NCBI GenBank assembly: GCA_964019135.1
Contig: OZ025263.1
Span: forward strand, 35,628,133 to 35,692,132
Length of the DNA stretch: 64,000 nucleotides
Source of the DNA: Arenicola marina
Lineage: Eukaryota; Annelida; Polychaeta; Arenicolidae
Direction of reading: 5' to 3'
In this document: one piece after another, positions 14,856-28,021 of the stretch
Position numbering within the stretch: position 1 is the stretch's first letter
How the letters are laid out: each line of letters begins with the position of its first letter
The notes under the pieces: model-generated
Told to the model about the DNA's origin: nothing
Databases searched by the model: none
What the model saw: the letters and a program-made list of their open reading frames with translations, nothing else
Made by a program: the position numbers and the translations under genes

Positions 14856-17800
14856 ATGTTCTATCCAAACCCATGTCATTGTCGTGAGTTCACCGCCCAC
14901 CTCTCGCACATGTTCTATCCACACCCATGTCATTGTCGTGAGTTCACCGCCCACCTCTCGCACATGTTCTATCCAAGCCCATGTCATTGTCGTGAGTTCA
15001 CCGCCCACCCCTCGCACATGTTCTATCCACACCCATGTCATTGTCGTGAGTTCACCGCCCACCTCTCGCACATGTTCTATCCACACCCATGTCATTGTCG
15101 TGAGTTCACCGCCCACCTCTCGCACATGTTCTATCCACACCCATGTCATTGTCGTGAGTTCACCGCCCACCTCTCGCACATGTTCTATCCAAACCCATGT
15201 CATTGTCGTGAGTTCACCGCCCACCTCTCGCACATGTTCTATCCAAACCCATGTCATTGTCGTGAGTTCACCGCCCACCTCTCGCACATGTTCTATCCAA
15301 ACCCATGTCATTGTCGTGAGTTCACCGCCCACCTCTCGCACATGTTCTATCCAAACCCATGTCATTGTCGTGAGTTCACCGCCCACCTCTCGCACATGTT
15401 CTATCCACACCCATGTCATTGTCGTGAGTTCACCGCCCACCTCTCGCACATGTTCTATCCACACCCATGTCATTGTCGTGAGTTCACCGCCCACCTCTCG
15501 CACATGTTCTATCCAAACCCATGTCATTGTCGTGAGTTCACCGCCCACCTCTCGCACATGTTCTATCCAAACCCATGTCATTGTCGTGAGTTCACCGCCC
15601 ACCTCTCGCACATGTTCTATCCAAACCCATGTCATTGTCGTGAGTTCACCGCCCACCTCTCGCACATGTTCTATCCAAACCCATGTCATTGTCGTGAGTT
15701 CACCGCCCACCTCTCGCACATGTTGTATCCATACCCATGTCATTGTCGTGAGTTCACCGCCCACCTCTCGCACATGTTCTATCCAAACCCATGTCATTGT
15801 CGTGAGTTCACCGCCCACCTCTCGCACATGTTCTATCCAAACCCATGTCATTGTCGTGAGTTCACCGCCCACCTCTCGCACATGTTCTATCCAAACCCAT
15901 GTCATTGTCGTGAGTTCACCGCCCACCTCTCGCACATGTTCTATCCAAACCCATGTCATTGTCGTGAGTTCACCGCCCACCTCTCGCACATGTTCTATCC
16001 AAACCCATGTCATTGTCGTGAGTTTACCGCCCTCCTCTCGCACATGTTCTATCCAAACCCATGTCATTGTCGTGAGTTTACCGCCCGCCTCTCGCACATG
16101 TTCTATCCAAACCCATGTCATTGTCGTGAGTTCACCGCCCACCTCTCGCACATGTTCTATCCAAACCCATGTCATTGTCGTGAGTTTACCGCCCTCCTCT
16201 CGCACATGTTCTATCCAAACCCATGTCATTGTCGTGAGTTCACCGCCCACCTCTCGCACATGTTCTATCCAAACCCATGCAATTGTCATGAGTTCACCGC
16301 CCTCCTCTCGCACATGTCCTATCCAAACCCATGTCATTGTCGTGAGTTCACCGCCCACCTCTCGCACATGTTCTATCCAAACCCATGTCATTGTCGTGAG
16401 TTCACCGCCCACCTCTCGCACATGTTCTATCCAAACCCATGTCATTGTCGTGAATTCACCGCCCACCTCTCGCACATGTTCTATCCAAACCCATGTCATT
16501 GTCGTGAGTTCACCGCCCACCTCTCGCACATGTTCTATCCAAACCCATGTCATTGTCGTGAGTTCACCGCCCACCTCTCGCACATGTTCTATCCAAACCC
16601 ATGTCGTTGTCGTGAGTTCACCGCCCACCTCTCGCACATGTTCTATCCAAACCCATGTCATTGTCGTGAGTTCACCGCCCACCTCTCGCACATGTTCTAT
16701 CCACACCCATGTCATTGTCGTGAGTTCACCGCCCACCTCTCGCACATGTTCTATCCAAACCCATGTCATTGTCGGGAGTTCACCGCCCTCCTCTCGCACA
16801 TGTTCTATCCAAACCCATGTCATTGTCGTGAGTTCACCGCCCACCTCTCGCACATGTTCTATCCAAACCCATGTCATTGTCGTGAGTTCACCGCCCACCT
16901 CTCGCACATGTTCTATCCACACCCATGTCATTGTCGTGAGTTCACCGCCCACCTCTCGCACATGTTCTATCCAAACCCATGTCATTGTCGTGAGTTCACC
17001 GCCCTCCTCTCGCACATGTTCTATCCAAACCCATGTCATTGTCGTGAGTTCACCGCCCACCTCTCGCACATGTTCTATCCAAACCCATGTCATTGTCGTG
17101 AGTTCACCGCCCACCTCTCGCACATGTTCTATCCACACCCATGTCATTGTCGTGAGTTCACCGCCCACCTTTCGCACATGTTCTATCCACACCCATGTCA
17201 TTGTCGTGAGTTCACCGCCCACCTCTCGCACATGTTCTATCCACACCCATGTCATTGTCGTGAGTTCACCGCCCACCTCTCGCACATGTTCTATCCACAC
17301 CCATGTCATTGTCGTGAGTTCACCGCCCACCTCTCGCACATGTTCTATCCAAACCCATGTCATTGTCGTGAGTTCACCGCCCACCTCTCGCACATGTCCT
17401 ATCCAAACCCATGTCATTGTCGTGAGTTCACCGCCCACCTCTCGCACATGTTCTATCCACACCCATGTCATTGTCGTGAGTTCACCGCCCTCCTCTCGCA
17501 CATGTTCTATCCACACCCATGTCATTGTCGTGAGTTCACCGCCCACCTCTCGCACATGTTCCATCCACACCCATGTCATTGTCGTGAGTTCACCGCCCAC
17601 CTCTCGCACATGTTCTATCCACACCCATGTCATTGTCGTGAGTTCACCGCCCACCTCTCGCACATGTTCTATCCACACCCATGTCATTGTCGTGAGTTCA
17701 CCGCCCATCTCCCGCACATGTTCTATCCAAACCCATGTCATTGTCGTGAGTTCACCGCCCACCTCTCGCACATGTTCTATCCACACCCATGTCATTGTCG

Positions 17801-18782
17801 TGAGTTCACCGCCCTCCTCTCGCACATGTTCTATCCACACCCATGTCATTGTCGTGAGTTCACCGCCCTCCTCTCGCACATATTCTATCCACACCCATGT
17901 CATTGTCGTGAGTTCACCGCCCACCTCTCGCACATGTTCTATCCACACCCATCTCATTGTCGTGAGTTCACCGCCCACCTCTCGCACATGTTCTATCCAC
18001 ACCCATGTCATTGTCGTGAGTACACCGCCCACCTCTCGCACATGTTCTATCCACACCCATGTCATTGTCGTGAGTTCACCGCCCACCTCTCGCACATGTT
18101 CTATCCACACCCATGTCATTGTCGTGAGTTCACCGCCCACCTCTCGCACATGTTCTATCCACACCCATGTCATTGTCGTGAGTTCACCGCCCTCCTCTCG
18201 CCCATGTTCTATCCACACCCATGTCATTGTCGTGAGTTCACCGCCCTCCTCTCGCCCATGTTCTATCCACACCCATGTCATTGTCGTGAGTTTACCGCCC
18301 ACCTCTCGCACATGTTCTATCCAAACCCATGTCATTGTCGTGAGTTCACCGCCCACCTCTCGCACATGTTCTATCCAAACCCATGTCATTGTCGTGAGTT
18401 CACCGCCCACCTCTCGATCATGTTCTATCCACACCCATGTCATTGTCGTGAGTTCACCGCCCACCTCTCGCACATGTTCTATCCAAGCCCATATCATTGT
18501 CGTGAGTTCACAGCCCACCTCTCGCACATGTTCTCTCCACACCCATGTCATTGTCGTGAGTTCACCGCCCACCTGTCGCACATGTTCTATCCCCACCCAT
18601 GTCATTGTCGTGAGTTCACCGCCCACCTCTCGCACATGTTCTATCCAAACCCATGTCATTGTCGTGAGTTCACCGCCCACCTCTCGCACATGTTCTATCC
18701 AAACCCATGTCATTGTCGTGAGTTCACCGCCCACCTCCCGCACATGTTCTATCCAAACCCATGTCATTGTCGCATCTCGCAC
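14856..18782. repeat. 3927-bp tandem duplication, copy A (73 monomers)
   Basis: The copy runs from just after the 39-bp monomer ending at 14855 to the end of the next one at 18782. It contains 72 monomers of 54 bp and one of 39 bp. Rare markers inside include catgttgtatcc (15719), a gcaattgtcatg unit (16279), ttccatcc (17559), cacccatctc (17946), gagtacacc (18018) and ttctctcc (18531). All six recur 3927 bp downstream. Confidence 0.94.
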
Positions 18783-21700
18783 ATGTTCTATCCAAACCCA
18801 TGTCATTGTCGTGAGTTCACCGCCCACCTCTCGCACATGTTCTATCCACACCCATGTCATTGTCGTGAGTTCACCGCCCACCTCTCGCACATGTTCTATC
18901 CAAGCCCATGTCATTGTCGTGAGTTCACCGCCCACCCCTCGCACATGTTCTATCCACACCCATGTCATTGTCGTGAGTTCACCGCCCACCTCTCGCACAT
19001 GTTCTATCCACACCCATGTCATTGTCGTGAGTTCACCGCCCACCTCTCGCACATGTTCTATCCACACCCATGTCATTGTCGTGAGTTCACCGCCCACCTC
19101 TCGCACATGTTCTATCCAAACCCATGTCATTGTCGTGAGTTCACCGCCCACCTCTCGCACATGTTCTATCCAAACCCATGTCATTGTCGTGAGTTCACCG
19201 CCCACCTCTCGCACATGTTCTATCCAAACCCATGTCGTTGTCGTGAGTTCACCGCCCACCTCTCGCACATGTTCTATCCAAACCCATGTCATTGTCGTGA
19301 GTTCACCGCCCACCTCTCGCACATGTTCTATCCACACCCATGTCATTGTCGTGAGTTCACCGCCCACCTCTCGCACATGTTCTATCCACACCCATGTCAT
19401 TGTCGTGAGTTCACCGCCCACCTCTCGCACATGTTCTATCCAAACCCATGTCATTGTCGTGAGTTCACCGCCCACCTCTCGCACATGTTCTATCCAAACC
19501 CATGTCATTGTCGTGAGTTCACCGCCCACCTCTCGCACATGTTCTATCCAAACCCATGTCATTGTCGTGAGTTCACCGCCCACCTCTCGCACATGTTCTA
19601 TCCAAACCCATGTCATTGTCGTGAGTTCACCGCCCACCTCTCGCACATGTTGTATCCATACCCATGTCATTGTCGTGAGTTCACCGCCCACCTCTCGCAC
19701 ATGTTCTATCCAAACCCATGTCATTGTCGTGAGTTCACCGCCCACCTCTCGCACATGTTCTATCCAAACCCATGTCATTGTCGTGAGTTCACCGCCCACC
19801 TCTCGCACATGTTCTATCCAAACCCATGTCATTGTCGTGAGTTCACCGCCCACCTCTCGCACATGTTCTATCCAAACCCATGTCATTGTCGTGAGTTCAC
19901 CGCCCACCTCTCGCACATGTTCTATCCAAACCCATGTCATTGTCGTGAGTTTACCGCCCTCCTCTCGCACATGTTCTATCCAAACCCATGTCATTGTCGT
20001 GAGTTTACCGCCCGCCTCTCGCACATGTTCTATCCAAACCCATGTCATTGTCGTGAGTTCACCGCCCACCTCTCGCACATGTTCTATCCAAACCCATGTC
20101 ATTGTCGTGAGTTTACCGCCCTCCTCTCGCACATGTTCTATCCAAACCCATGTCATTGTCGTGAGTTCACCGCCCACCTCTCGCACATGTTCTATCCAAA
20201 CCCATGCAATTGTCATGAGTTCACCGCCCTCCTCTCGCACATGTCCTATCCAAACCCATGTCATTGTCGTGAGTTCACCGCCCACCTCTCGCACATGTTC
20301 TATCCAAACCCATGTCATTGTCGTGAGTTCACCGCCCACCTCTCGCACATGTTCTATCCAAACCCATGTCATTGTCGTGAATTCACCGCCCACCTCTCGC
20401 ACATGTTCTATCCAAACCCATGTCATTGTCGTGAGTTCACCGCCCACCTCTCGCACATGTTCTATCCAAACCCATGTCATTGTCGTGAGTTCACCGCCCA
20501 CCTCTCGCACATGTTCTATCCAAACCCATGTCGTTGTCGTGAGTTCACCGCCCACCTCTCGCACATGTTCTATCCAAACCCATGTCATTGTCGTGAGTTC
20601 ACCGCCCACCTCTCGCACATGTTCTATCCACACCCATGTCATTGTCGTGAGTTCACCGCCCACCTCTCGCACATGTTCTATCCAAACCCATGTCATTGTC
20701 GGGAGTTCACCGCCCTCCTCTCGCACATGTTCTATCCAAACCCATGTCATTGTCGTGAGTTCACCGCCCACCTCTCGCACATGTTCTATCCAAACCCATG
20801 TCATTGTCGTGAGTTCACCGCCCACCTCTCGCACATGTTCTATCCACACCCATGTCATTGTCGTGAGTTCACCGCCCACCTCTCGCACATGTTCTATCCA
20901 AACCCATGTCATTGTCGTGAGTTCACCGCCCTCCTCTCGCACATGTTCTATCCAAACCCATGTCATTGTCGTGAGTTCACCGCCCACCTCTCGCACATGT
21001 TCTATCCAAACCCATGTCATTGTCGTGAGTTCACCGCCCACCTCTCGCACATGTTCTATCCACACCCATGTCATTGTCGTGAGTTCACCGCCCACCTTTC
21101 GCACATGTTCTATCCACACCCATGTCATTGTCGTGAGTTCACCGCCCACCTCTCGCACATGTTCTATCCACACCCATGTCATTGTCGTGAGTTCACCGCC
21201 CACCTCTCGCACATGTTCTATCCACACCCATGTCATTGTCGTGAGTTCACCGCCCACCTCTCGCACATGTTCTATCCAAACCCATGTCATTGTCGTGAGT
21301 TCACCGCCCACCTCTCGCACATGTCCTATCCAAACCCATGTCATTGTCGTGAGTTCACCGCCCACCTCTCGCACATGTTCTATCCACACCCATGTCATTG
21401 TCGTGAGTTCACCGCCCTCCTCTCGCACATGTTCTATCCACACCCATGTCATTGTCGTGAGTTCACCGCCCACCTCTCGCACATGTTCCATCCACACCCA
21501 TGTCATTGTCGTGAGTTCACCGCCCACCTCTCGCACATGTTCTATCCACACCCATGTCATTGTCGTGAGTTCACCGCCCACCTCTCGCACATGTTCTATC
21601 CACACCCATGTCATTGTCGTGAGTTCACCGCCCATCTCCCGCACATGTTCTATCCAAACCCATGTCATTGTCGTGAGTTCACCGCCCACCTCTCGCACAT

Positions 21701-22709
21701 GTTCTATCCACACCCATGTCATTGTCGTGAGTTCACCGCCCTCCTCTCGCACATGTTCTATCCACACCCATGTCATTGTCGTGAGTTCACCGCCCTCCTC
21801 TCGCACATATTCTATCCACACCCATGTCATTGTCGTGAGTTCACCGCCCACCTCTCGCACATGTTCTATCCACACCCATCTCATTGTCGTGAGTTCACCG
21901 CCCACCTCTCGCACATGTTCTATCCACACCCATGTCATTGTCGTGAGTACACCGCCCACCTCTCGCACATGTTCTATCCACACCCATGTCATTGTCGTGA
22001 GTTCACCGCCCACCTCTCGCACATGTTCTATCCACACCCATGTCATTGTCGTGAGTTCACCGCCCACCTCTCGCACATGTTCTATCCACACCCATGTCAT
22101 TGTCGTGAGTTCACCGCCCTCCTCTCGCCCATGTTCTATCCACACCCATGTCATTGTCGTGAGTTCACCGCCCTCCTCTCGCCCATGTTCTATCCACACC
22201 CATGTCATTGTCGTGAGTTTACCGCCCACCTCTCGCACATGTTCTATCCAAACCCATGTCATTGTCGTGAGTTCACCGCCCACCTCTCGCACATGTTCTA
22301 TCCAAACCCATGTCATTGTCGTGAGTTCACCGCCCACCTCTCGATCATGTTCTATCCACACCCATGTCATTGTCGTGAGTTCACCGCCCACCTCTCGCAC
22401 ATGTTCTATCCAAGCCCATATCATTGTCGTGAGTTCACAGCCCACCTCTCGCACATGTTCTCTCCACACCCATGTCATTGTCGTGAGTTCACCGCCCACC
22501 TGTCGCACATGTTCTATCCCCACCCATGTCATTGTCGTGAGTTCACCGCCCACCTCTCGCACATGTTCTATCCAAACCCATGTCATTGTCGTGAGTTCAC
22601 CGCCCACCTCTCGCACATGTTCTATCCAAACCCATGTCATTGTCGTGAGTTCACCGCCCACCTCCCGCACATGTTCTATCCAAACCCATGTCATTGTCGC
22701 ATCTCGCAC
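18783..22709. repeat. 3927-bp tandem duplication, copy B
   Basis: This copy directly abuts copy A and ends at the same kind of 39-bp monomer. Marker counterparts are at 19646, 20206, 21486, 21873, 21945 and 22458. The only difference I found is A at 15310 against G at 19237 (catgtcatt against catgtcgtt). If that is complete, the copies are more than 99.9% identical, so this is among the youngest large duplications in the window. A full base-by-base alignment was not possible by eye. Confidence 0.93.
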
Positions 22710-23463
22710 ATGTTCTATCCAAACCCATGTCATTGTCGTGAGTTCACCGCCCACCTCTCGCACATGTTCTATCCACACCCATGTCATTGTCGTGAGTTCA
22801 CCGCCCACCTCTCGCACATGTTCTATCCAAGCCCATGTCATTGTCGTGAGTTCACCGCCCACCTCTCGCACACGTTCTATCCACACCCATGTCATTGTCG
22901 TGAGTTCACCGCCCACCTCTCGCACATGTTCTATCCACACCCATGTCATTGTCGTGAGTTCACCGCCCACCTCTCGCACATGTTCTATCCACACCCATGT
23001 CATTGTCGTGAGTTCACCGCCCACCTCTCGCACATGCTCTATCCAAACCCATGTCATTGTCGTGAGTTCACCGCCCTCCTCTCGCACATGTTCTATCCAC
23101 ACCCATGTCATTGTCGTGAGTTCACCGCCCACCTCTCGCACATGTTCTATCCAAACCCATGTCATTGTCGTGAATTCACCGCCCACCTCTCGCACATGTT
23201 CTATCCAAACCCATGTCATTGTCGTGAGTTCACCGCCCAACTCTCGCACATGTTCTATCCAAACCCATGTCATTGTCGTGAGTTCACCGCCCTCCTCTCG
23301 CACATGTTCAATCCAAACCCATGTCATTGTCGTGAGTTCACCGCCCACCTCCCGCACATGTTCTATCCAAACCCATGTCATTGTCGTGAGTTCACCGCCC
23401 ACCTCTCGCACATGTTCTATCCAAACCCGTCATTGTCGTGAGTTCACCGCCCTCCTCTCGCAC

Positions 23464-26400
23464 ATGTTCTATCCAAACCCATGTCATTGTCGTGAGTTCA
23501 CCGCCCTCCTCTCGCACATGTTCTATCCAAACCCATGTCATTGTCGTGAGTTCACCGCCCACCTCTCGCACATGTTCTATCCAAACCCATGTCATTGTCC
23601 TGAGTTCACCGCCCACCTCCCGCACATGTTCTATCCAAACCCATGTCATTGTCGCATCTCGCACATGTTCTATCCAAACCCATGTCATTGTCGTGAGTTC
23701 ACCGCCCACCTCTCGCACATGTTCTATCCACACCCATGTCATTGTCGTGAGTTCACCGCCCACCTCTCGCACATGTTCTATCCAAGCCTATGTCATTGTC
23801 GTGAGTTCACCGCCCACCTCTCGCACATGTTCTATCCACACCCATGTCATTGTCGTGAGTTCACCGCCCTCCTCTCGCACATGTTCTATCCAAACCCATG
23901 TCATTGTCGTGAGTTCACCGCCCACCTCTCGCACATGTTCTATCCACACCCATGTCATTGTCGTGAGTTCACCGCCCTCCTCTCGCACATGTTCTATCCA
24001 CACCCATGTCATTGTCGTGAGTTCACCGCCCACCTCTCGCACATGTTCTATCCAAACCCATGTCATTGTCGTGAATTCACCGCCCACCTCTCGCACATGT
24101 TCTATCCAAACCCATGTCATTGTCGTGAGTTCACCGCCCACCTCTCGCACATGTTCTATCCAAACCCATGTCGTTGTCGTGAGTTCACCGCCCACCTCTC
24201 GCACATGTTCTATCCACACCCATGTCATTGTCGTGAGTTCACCGCCCACCTCTCGCACATGTTCTATCCACACCCATGTCATTGTCGTGAGTTCACCGCC
24301 CACCTCTTGCACATGTTCTATCCAAACCCATGTCATTGTCGTGAGTTCACCGCCCTCCTCTCGCACATGTTCTATCCAAACCCATGTCATTGTCGTGAGT
24401 TCACCGCCCACCTCTCGCACATGTTCTGTCCCAACCCATGTCATTGTCGTGAGTTCACCGCCCACCTCTCGCACATGTTCTATCCACACCCATGTCATTG
24501 TCGTGAGTTCACCGCCCACCTCTCGCACATGTTCTATCCAAACCCATGTCATTGTCGTGAGTTCACCGCCCTCCTCTCGCACATGTTCTATCCAAACCCA
24601 TGTCATTGTCGTGAGTTCACCGCCCACCTCTCGCACATGTTCTATCCAAACCCATGTCATTGTCGTGAGTTCACCGCCCACCTCTCGCACATGTTCTATC
24701 CACACCCATGTCATTGTCGTGAGTTCACCGCCCACCTCTCGCACATGTTCTATCCACACCCATGTCATTGTCGTGAGTTCACCGCCCTCCTCTCGCACAT
24801 GTTCTGTCCAAACCCATGTCATTGTCGTGAGTTCACCGCCCACCTCTCGCACATGTTCTATCCAAACCCATGTCATTGTCGTGAGTTCACCTCCCACCTC
24901 TCGCACATGTTCTATCCAAACCCATGTCATTGTCGTGAGTTCACCGCCCACCTTTCGCACATATTCTATCCACACCCATGTCATTGTCGTGAGTTCACCG
25001 CCCACCTCTCGCACATGTTCTATCCAAACCAATGTCATTGTCGTGAGTTCACCGCCCACCTCTCGCACATGTTCTATCCAAACCCATGTCATTGTCGTGA
25101 GTTCACCGCCCTCCTCTCGCACATGTTCTATCCAAACCCATGTCATTGTCGTGAGTTCACCGCCCTCCTCTCGCACATGTTCTATCCAAACCCATGTCAT
25201 TGTCGTGAGTTCACCGCCCACCTCTCGCACATGTTCTATCCAAACCCATGTCATTGTCGTGAGTTCACCGCCCTCCTCTCGCACATGTTCTATCCACACC
25301 CATGTCATTGTCGTGAGTTCACCGCCCACCTCTCGCACATGTTCTATCCACACCCATGTCATTGTCGTGAGTTCACCGCCCACCTCTCGCACATGTTCTA
25401 TCCACACCGATGTCATTGTCGTGAGTTCACCGCCCACCTCTCGCACATGTTCTATCCACACCCATGTCATTGTCGTGAGTTCACCGCCCACCTCTCGCAC
25501 ATGTTCTATCCACACCCATGTCATTGTCGTGAGTTCACCGCCCACCTCTCGCACATGTTCTATCCACACCCATGTCATTGTCGTGAGTTCACCGCCCACC
25601 TCTCGCACATGTTCTATCCACACCCATGTCATTGTCGTGAGTTCACCGCCCACCTCTCGCACATGTTCTATCCACACCGATGTCATTGTCGTGAGTTCAC
25701 CGCCCACCTCTCGCACATGTTCTATCCAAACCCATGTCATTGTCGTGAGTTCACCGCCCACCTCTCGCACATGTTCTATCCACACCCATGTCATTGTCGT
25801 GAGTTCACCGCCCAACTCTCGCACATGTTCTATCCAAACCCATGTCATTGTCGTGAGTTCACCGCCCACCTCTCGCACATGTTCTATCCAAACCCATGTC
25901 ATTGTCGTGAGTTCACCGCCCACCTCTCGCACATGTTCTATCCAAACCCATGTCATTGTCGTGAGTTCACCGCCCACCTCTCGCACATGTTCTATCCAAA
26001 CCCATGTCATTGTCGTGAGTTCACCGCCCACCTCTCGCACATGTTCTATCCACACCCATGTCATTGTCGTGAGTTCACCGCCCACCTCTCGCACATGTTC
26101 TATCCAAGCCCATGTCATTGTCGTGAGTTCACCGCCCACCTCTCGCACATGTTCTATCCACACCCATGTCATTGTCGTGAGTTCACCGCCCATCTCCCGC
26201 ACATGTTCTATCCAAACCCATGTCATTGTCGTGAGTTCACCGCCCACCTCTCGCACATGTTCTATCCACACCCATGTCATTGTCGTGAGTTCACCGCCCT
26301 CCTCTCGCACATGTTCTATCCACACCCATGTCATTGTCGTGAGTTCACCGCCCTCCTCTCGCACATATTCTATCCACACCCATGTCATTGTCGTGAGTTC

Positions 26401-28021
26401 ACCGCCCACCTCTCGCACATGTTCTATCCACACCCATGTCATTGTCGTGAGTTCACCGCCCACCTCTCGCACATGTTCTATCCACACCCATGTCATTGTC
26501 GTGAGTACACCGCCCACCTCTCGCACATGTTCTATCCACACCCATGTCATTGTCGTGAGTTCACCGCCCACCTCTCGCACATGTTCTATCCACACCCATG
26601 TCATTGTCGTGAGTTCACCGCTCACCTCTCGCACATGTTCTATCCACACCCATGTCATTGTCGTGAGTTCACCGCCCTCCTCTCGCCCATGTTCTATCCA
26701 CACCCATGTCATTGTCGTGAGTTCACCGCCCACCTCTCGCACATGTTCTATCCACACCCATGTCATTGTCGTGAGTTTACCGCCCACCTCTCGCACATGT
26801 TCTATCCAAACCCATGTCATTGTCGTGAGTTCACCGCCCACCTCTCGCACATGTTCTATCCAAACCCATGTCATTGTCGTGAGTTCACCGCCCACCTCTC
26901 GATCATGTTGTATTCACACCCATGTCATTGTCGTGAGTTCACCGCCCACCTCTCGCACATGTTCTATCCAAGCCCATATCATTGTCGTGAGTTCACAGCC
27001 CACCTCTCGCACATGTTCTATCCACACCCATGTCATTGTCGTGAGTTCACCGCCCACCTCTCGCACATGTTCTATCCCCACCCATGTCATTGTCGTGAGT
27101 TCACCGCCCACCTCTCGCACATGTTCTATCCAAACCCATGTCATTGTCGTGAGTTCACCGCCCACCTCTCGCACATGTTCTATCCAAACCCATGTCATTG
27201 TCGTGAGTTCACCGCCCACCTCCCGCACATGTTCTATCCAAACCCATGTCATTGTCGCATCTCGCACATGTTCTATCCAAACCCATGTCATTGTCGTGAG
27301 TTCACCGCCCACCTCTCGCACATGTTCTATCCACACCCATGTCATTGTCGTGAGTTCACCGCCCACCTCTCGCACATGTTCTATCCAAGCCCATGTCATT
27401 GTCGTGAGTTCACCGCCCACCTCTCGCACATGTTCTATCCACACCCATGTCATTGTCGTGAGTTCACCGCCCACCTCTCGCACATGTTCTATCCACACCC
27501 ATGTCATTGTCGTGAGTTCACCGCCCACCTCTCGCACATGTTCTATCCACACCCATGTCATTGTCGTGAGTTCACCGCCCACCTCTCGCACATGCTCTAT
27601 CCAAACCCATGTCATTGTCGTGAGTTCACCGCCCTCCTCTCGCACATGTTCTATCCACACCCATGTCATTGTCGTGAGTTCACCGCCCACCTCTCGCACA
27701 TGTTCTATCCAAACCCATGTCATTGTCGTGAATTCACCGCCCACCTCTCGCACATGTTCTATCCAAACCCATGTCATTGTCGTGAGTTCACCGCCCAACT
27801 CTCGCACATGTTCTATCCAAACCCATGTCATTGTCGTGAGTTCACCGCCCTCCTCTCGCACATGTTCTATCCAAACCCATGTCATTGTCGTGAGTTCACC
27901 GCCCACCTCCCGCACATGTTCTATCCAAACCCATGTCATTGTCGTGAGTTCACCGCCCACCTCTCGCACATGTTCTATCCAAACCCGTCATTGTCGTGAG
28001 TTCACCGCCCTCCTCTCGCAC
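23464..28021. repeat. About 4.5-kb higher-order block, copy 1 (4558 bp)
   Basis: This block has 82 monomers of 54 bp, two of 39 bp (junctions 23654 and 27257) and a 52-bp terminus. The first ttctgtcc marker lies 983 bp after the end of the upstream stop triplet formed by the 52-bp unit, as it does in the next two blocks. It contains a pair of cacaccgatg monomers 270 bp apart (near 25405 and 25675). The same pair recurs 9008 bp downstream in copy 3 but is absent from copy 2. Confidence 0.88.
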
